DNA from: Rattus norvegicus
Taxonomy: Eukaryota; Chordata; Mammalia; Rodentia; Muridae
DNA: 64,000 bases
Assembly: GCF_036323735.1 (NCBI RefSeq)
Contig: NC_086020.1
Span: forward strand, 87,049,710 to 87,113,709
Reading direction: 5' to 3'
Shown: piece by piece, positions 58,540-64,000 of the stretch
Layout of the letters: each line of letters starts with the position of its first letter
Position numbering within the stretch: the first letter of the stretch is position 1
Translations under genes and position numbers: made by a program
The notes under the pieces: model-generated
Seen by the model: the letters and a program-made list of their open reading frames with translations, nothing else
The model's database searches: none
Told to the model about the DNA's origin: nothing

Positions 58540-59576
58540 TCTAAATTTACTGAACTCTGGACATACTAATGGATACTTTTCAAGGACTACTGAGAGTTTA
58601 GTAAAGACCTTAAAAGAACTTGTATTAATATGAGAGATTCTCTTAATGAGAAAAGAAACAAATTGATTAGAGAAATCTATGCAAACACAAATAAACATTG
58701 GAAGTAAAGAAATAAATCCACTCAAGACTAAGAAGTGCAAATAGATTCAGTAACAAAACACAGACTGTAAGAAAGCCTGAAATGAAAAGTTTAGAAACTA
58801 TGTGAACTGCAGGAAAGTTTCGCCATCAAAACATAAGAAATGGAAAAGATAATCTCTTATATTGAAGAGCCAATAAAATATATGTATATAACTTTCAAGA
58901 ATGTGAACTCTAAAATACTCTTGAGACAGAAAATTCAGAAAATCTGGTACTATGGAAAGACTAAATATGAAAACAATAAAAATAGAGGAAGAAAAAGAAA
59001 CCCAAGTAAAATAACAAAAAAAATAGTTAAAATAAATTATAGACAAAATTCCCTAACTCAAAGTAGAAGGTGACTATCAAAGTACAATAAGCACACAGAA
59101 CAGCAAATAGGACAATAAAAAAGTCTGCTTTGCAAAGAATAATGAAAACAACAAATGCACAGAAAAAAGTGCAAGTGTTAAAGCCAAAGAGAGTAGACCA
59201 AGTAGCATACATATAAAATAGATCCATTAGAATAGCATTTTGTTTCTCACTGTAGTCCACATAAGACAAGCCTAGCCAGATGTGCTACAAACTCTATAAG
59301 AACAGAGATGTCATCGAAAACTACTATACCCTGTAAAACGGTCAATTACAGTAGATGGAGAAAATATGACATTACTTGATAAAACTAAATTTATAAATTA
59401 TTGTGTATAAATCCAGCTCTATAGATTTTATTCAGAAACTTTAACCTAATGTCGTTGACAACACCCAAGAAAATACAAAGAATAAATAATTCCAGATCAG
59501 TAAGGACAAAAGAAGGAAAGGACAAAAGAAGGGAAATACACAGACACAGAGACACTTAACACAGACTAATAAATAG

Positions 59577-59612
<36 letters not shown>

Positions 59613-60540
59613 ACTCACTCACTCACTGAACAACAACCACAGAAACAGGAATAAACAATCATTATTAATTGATAATTCTCATCAGGATGATTTCACAATT
59701 AAAAAATAACAGAGTAATAGAATGCCTGCAAAAGCAGGATCTATCCTTCTGTTTTAACAGAAGAAACTTTAGCATCAAGGGAAAACATCACTTCAGATCA
59801 ACAGAATTAAGAAATATATCCTAAACAAATTGGTCTAAAAAGCTTTAGAAATGTCAATATTTGAAAAACAGACTTCAAATCCAAAATAGTTAGAAGGCAG
59901 AGAAAAGGGCACTACAGACTGATCAAGGGAAAAATCTACCAAGAGGAGATTGCAGTTCTTAACATCTCTACCCCAAATACAAGGGTACCAAAGCTCATCA
60001 GGAATACTACCATAACTCAAGTCATGTATTGAACCTCACACAGTGATAGCAGAAAACTTCCATACCCTTCTCTTCCTAATAGACAGGTGTGCCAGACAAA
60101 AAATGAACAGATAAATGCTGGAGACTAATGTTATAAACAAAATCATCCTAACAAATATTCTCAGAAATTTTCACCTAAACACAAGAGTATACCTTCTCAG
60201 TACTTCAAGGAACTGTCTATCAAATTAACCACATATTCAGACACAAAGTAAGTCTCAACAAATATAAGAAAACTTAAATAAAATCTTGGATCTTATCAGA
60301 CCACGATGTATTAATATTGTATATGAACAACAACAGAAATAATAGTAAACATATAAGCTCATGGATTCTGAACAATTCACTACTGGATGAAAAATAGGTC
60401 AAAACACAAAGAAAATGTAGACTATGTAGAATGAAAGGAAAATGAATACATAACATACCCAACTTTTTGGGCCACAATGAAAGTGGATTTAAGAGGCAAG
60501 TTTATAGAACAATGTGCCTACATGAATATATTGATCATGG
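58540..60540 (+). mobile_element. Old LINE-1 fragment, ORF1 to ORF2 endonuclease
   Basis: The coiled-coil part of ORF1 is near 58,620-58,900. The ORF1 end includes TAGATGGAGAAAATATGAC near 59,353. The endonuclease part of ORF2 runs 59,660-60,540, with the order of CCCCAAATACAAGGGTACC and CAGACCACGATG. Strongly diverged, with no long frame left. It stops at about ORF2 residue 320. Confidence 0.75.
59579..59626. repeat. (CA)n followed by (CACT)n
   Basis: About 14 CA units, then four CACT units, in the inter-ORF region of the old LINE-1. Confidence 0.94.
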
Positions 60541-62054
60541 TGGATTTTTTAATTCTTTATGATGATTTCATCATAAATACTAAAATTATATTAGTAATTG
60601 TGAAGCTATAATATAATAATGATTAAGTCCATTCTGATGGACTATTAAGTCCATTCTGATGTCAAAATTGCAATGAGATCTCTGTCAGTCCTCAAGTTTC
60701 AGTAATTACTTCTGAGATATAAGCAGGCATTTAAAGCATAAAACACATTCAAAGAGGAGGTACAATAATTAACTAAAGGACAGGAAAAAAGACCTAATGA
60801 TTTGTTGTAGGTGGAAGGTTAGAAGATAATATATTGTCTTGGTTCATCTATACAAAATTTCAATAGTAACTTAGTTATCATCTTTAACTCACCAATATCT
60901 TTTAGAGCTATGTTCACATAATGAACATCTAGACTAAATGAATGCATATGTAAACATTCTCTGTTGTAACATTATTCAATTTATGATTTGAATTTGTTTG
61001 AACTTTTATTGAACATTTGTAAAAAAAATGGTGCTTCAAAAAACCTAGTTGTCTATTCTCCTAGACAGTGTACAAAAGTCTAGGAATGATTACATTGCAG
61101 GGCTTTTATTTCATTGGAGACATTATTACATCAGAGATGGAGGAATAAGCAAGATGAGAAGGATGGTGGCAGAATAGACTCCTAGAAATTAAAAGGGATC
61201 TTAGAAATTAAGAGAGTAACATGCAGAATAGAGAGAGAAAGGGGGACAAAGATGAAGGTGCAGAGACTGAAGAAAGAACAGGTAGGCTTCTCCTTACTAT
61301 GGAATGGAATGGGTCTTTTCTTTACAGCAAGGCAAGCTTAGTCTTATTACAAAGGAAAAAGCTTTTTTTCTTACCTTACAGATTTAGGTCTAGTTAATTT
61401 AGCAATAAAAGCATAGAAGCTTTTTATTCCTCTATGCAATTAATATTGGAGCTCATTTTTCATCCAGAATGAGTTCTTTCTGCATGGGCATGTGGTCTTT
61501 TGCTCCTTATGCATATGTAAGTATAGATATATGTGTGTATATAAATATGTAATTTTGAGAAAACTATGCTGCTGAGTACAACTGGTAGAATGAGTATGTA
61601 TGAATATATTTGGATAAATTTGCATATGTTTTTGTGAGTTTATGTATATTGGCTTGTGTAAAATGTTTCCTGTCTGTGAATATGATTCTCTTCTCATAGT
61701 TCAGTAAAGTTTGTTGCACCAAACCTGCCTCCTGCCTGACAAGAGGCTTCTAAGCAAGAGAGGCAAGAGAGAAAACAGCCTTATCAATTAATTCCTTACT
61801 CTTTTCCCCACTGGTTTCACAGAATCTCAGACAGACTGGTCAGCTACTGTTGCAAAACAATTTAGACTTATGGCAGGTAAATATATTAATATTGAAAAAA
61901 GAAACCTTAAATATCTTGAAAGACCAAGTCTTACTCCTGACAATGTTCGTCCCCTCTTGGCTACCTTCAAGAGAAGACCAGGAAGAACTGTTGAAACAGA
62001 CCTCCAGCACAGGGTCATATGATTTTTGCTGAAAATGTTACCAGCCTTTCAAAG
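60541..62054. other. Unassigned DNA between two old LINE-1 pieces
   Basis: No repeat family recognised. Contains a 22-base unit twice in tandem (ATTAAGTCCATTCTGATG at 60,622 and 60,644) and one short exon-like frame at 61,792-62,022. It may be an insertion that split one old LINE-1, because ORF2 stops near residue 320 before it and resumes near residue 480 after it. Confidence 0.5.
61792..62022 (+). other. Short exon-like reading frame, unidentified
   Basis: An open frame of 76 codons runs from after a stop at 61,789 to a TGA at 62,020. A pyrimidine-rich stretch ending in TTTCACAG at 61,822 looks like a splice acceptor. The translation has an uneven, protein-like composition (for example NIEKRNLKYLERPSLTPDN), with no low-complexity. 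The methionine inside it (MAGKYIN) could start a peptide. I do not recognise the family. It may be a stray exon, a processed-pseudogene piece or chance. It is the least repeat-like frame in the window. Confidence 0.25.
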
Positions 62055-64000
62055 AAGAGTCAGTACATCTCAAATTACTCCACAAAATAGAAACAGAACA
62101 AACATTGTCCAATATATTTTATGAAGCCACAATTCCCCTGATTACATAACCACATATAAAGCCAGCAAAGGAAATTACAGAAATGTTTCCTGTATGAACA
62201 TACATATATAAAATTAGACAATAAATTGCACGTAAGTTCAAACCAAGAACACATCAAAGAGATCATCCACCATGATCAAGTAACCTTAATACCTGAGATG
62301 CAAGGATGGTTCAACAAACATAAATTGATAAATATTATCTACCATAATCAAACCGAAAGATAAAAAAAATCACATAATTATCCCATTAGAGGTAGGAAAA
62401 CCCTTTGACAAAATCCAACACCTCTGATGATAGAAGTTCTGAAGAATATTAGGGACATATAAAGCCAGTTTATTATGCAATCCCATAGACAACATCTACT
62501 TTAATGGAGAAAAACTCAAAGCGATCCAACTAAAATTCAGAACAAGACAAGGCTGCCCAGTCTCCCTACACCTATTCAAAATAGTACTTGAAATCTTAAT
62601 TAGAGCAATAAAAGAACTGGCATAGAACAGAGGATAAAAGTGAAATCAAAGAAGTCAAAGTGTGTTTATTTGAAGATGATATGATAGTTTACATTAGGGA
62701 TTTTTCACATTCTACCAAGGAATTCCTATAGCAAAAAACAATTTCAGCAAAATACCTGCATACGAAATCAACTAAAAAACCATCAGCCTTCTATTATACT
62801 AAGGACAAACAATCTTAAAAAGAGAAATCAGAAAAATTATGCCTTTCTCATTAGCCTCAAATCATATTAAATATTTGGTAGTTACTTTAACCAAGAAAGT
62901 GAATGACTGATATTAAAATTTTCAACTATTTGAAGGAAAAAATTGAAGATCTCAGTAGATGACAACGTCTCCCATGCTCATGGATCTACAAAATTATCAT
63001 AGGAAAATTATATATCCTATCTAAAATAATCTATAATTTCAATGTAATACCCATTAAAATTCAAATAAACTTGTTCCCAGATCATAAAAGAACAATTTTC
63101 TCTTCTTTTAGAAGAAAAAAAAAACAGGATATTTAAAATAATCCAGAATAGTAAAAGAACTGCAATTGGTATCTGCACCAATTTCAAGTTTTTTTTTGTT
63201 TTTTTTTTTTTTTTTACGAAAAAATATAGTAATGTGAACAGTCTTGTAAGGGCACAAAATACACATGTTTATCAATTGCATCAAAGCTGATAGGAGCTGT
63301 TCCTATCACACTGTACATAATTCAAGTACAAATGGATTGAAGACATTAAAGTTGATAGGTGAGAAAGTTGGAATAGCCTAGAAATCATTGACACAGGAAA
63401 TGAGTTTCTGAACAAAATACTGGCACAGACATTCAGACATTCAGACGAAGAACTACTAAATAAGACTTTATGAATCTAAAACGGTTCTTCATAGAAAAAG
63501 AAAGCATAATTTAGATGAAATGTCAGCCTACAGAATGGGAAAAGATTTTTACCATGTACACATCTGTTAACAATCTAATAGTAACACTATAGAAAGAATT
63601 TTAAAAAGCCCTAGATATCAATAAAACAAATGACACAATTAAAAATAGGGTACAGATCTAAGCATAGAATTGTCAAAATGGGGAGGCTTAAAAGGTTGAT
63701 AACAATTGAAAAATGCTTATCACCTCTAGTCATAAAGAAAAATGAAAGTTCATGATAATAGTGAAGATGTAGTGTAAAGGGAAAACTTACTGCTGCTAGA
63801 AGTGCAAACTTGTACAGCCACTATGACCATCAGTGTGGTACTTTGTCAGGAAGATAGCAATCGATTTATTCCAATGTCCATCTATACCACTCTTGAGCAT
63901 ACACCCAAAGGATACTTCTACCATAGAAATTTTGCTCAACTATATTCAATGCTGCTCTCTATCTAAATAGCCAGAAGTGGAATGTAGATGTTCTGAACTT
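62055..64000 (+). mobile_element. Old LINE-1 fragment, ORF2, runs off the window
   Basis: Starts at CTCCACAAAATAGAAACAG (ORF2 about residue 480), passes the reverse transcriptase region (TTTGAAGATGATATGATAG near 62,669, the FADD box with a changed residue) and continues to the C-terminal part near 63,900. Strongly diverged, with a poly-T run at 63,189-63,217 inserted near 63,200. Confidence 0.82.

Noticed and set aside
1..64000. CRISPR arrays, bacterial operons or a viral genome
   Set aside because: There are no regularly spaced short repeats with unique spacers, no ribosome-binding-site-led gene series and no viral core genes. The repeats are rodent transposons.

Overview
The window is rodent genomic DNA, almost certainly rat (Rattus). 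Two ID SINEs of the BC1 type are present, at 4,687 and 20,897, each with its own target-site duplication. B1, B2 and B3-like SINEs and several ages of rodent LINE-1 (old Lx-like copies and young rat-type copies) fill much of the rest. I see no intact cellular protein-coding gene. Almost every longer reading frame is a piece of a LINE-1 ORF1 or ORF2, or lies antisense to one. There is no sign of prokaryotic sequence, CRISPR or a replicon. The base composition is AT-rich and LINE-dense.

The main structural feature is a large imperfect inverted duplication that no single repeat family explains. The left arm (1 to about 20,310) pairs in reverse complement with the right arm (about 32,138 to 51,227), across a spacer of about 11.8 kb. 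Paired blocks are 1-4,680 with 46,474-51,227; 6,147-6,284 with 39,220-39,357; 7,952-9,166 with 37,915-39,219; and 14,591-20,310 with 32,138-37,920. Single-copy DNA and nested insertions pair as well as repeats do. A short hand comparison gives about 91% identity. The left arm runs off the start of the window, so its outer end is not visible.

The arms have since diverged. The right arm lacks 5,430 bp present on the left (9,161-14,590), with a clean TCAGAA microhomology junction, and about 1,670 bp (6,285-7,954). It also carries a nearly full-length young LINE-1 on the minus strand (39,354-45,792) where the left arm has about 1.47 kb of other sequence. That LINE-1 has a 5'UTR, an ORF1 with one frameshift and an ORF2 with about four, and an extra inverted LINE-1 piece at its 5' end.

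The spacer holds the 5' half of an old LINE-1 whose 3' half is in the left arm, a young LINE-1 3' fragment, an ID, an internally deleted LINE-1, a B2, an LTR-like segment, another 5'-truncated LINE-1, and about 3 kb of unrecognised AT-rich DNA. From 51,241 to the end come an isolated LINE-1 5'UTR fragment, several older LINE-1 copies (two with 5' inversions), a B1, simple repeats, and 1.5 kb of unassigned DNA with one short exon-like frame at 61,792-62,022.
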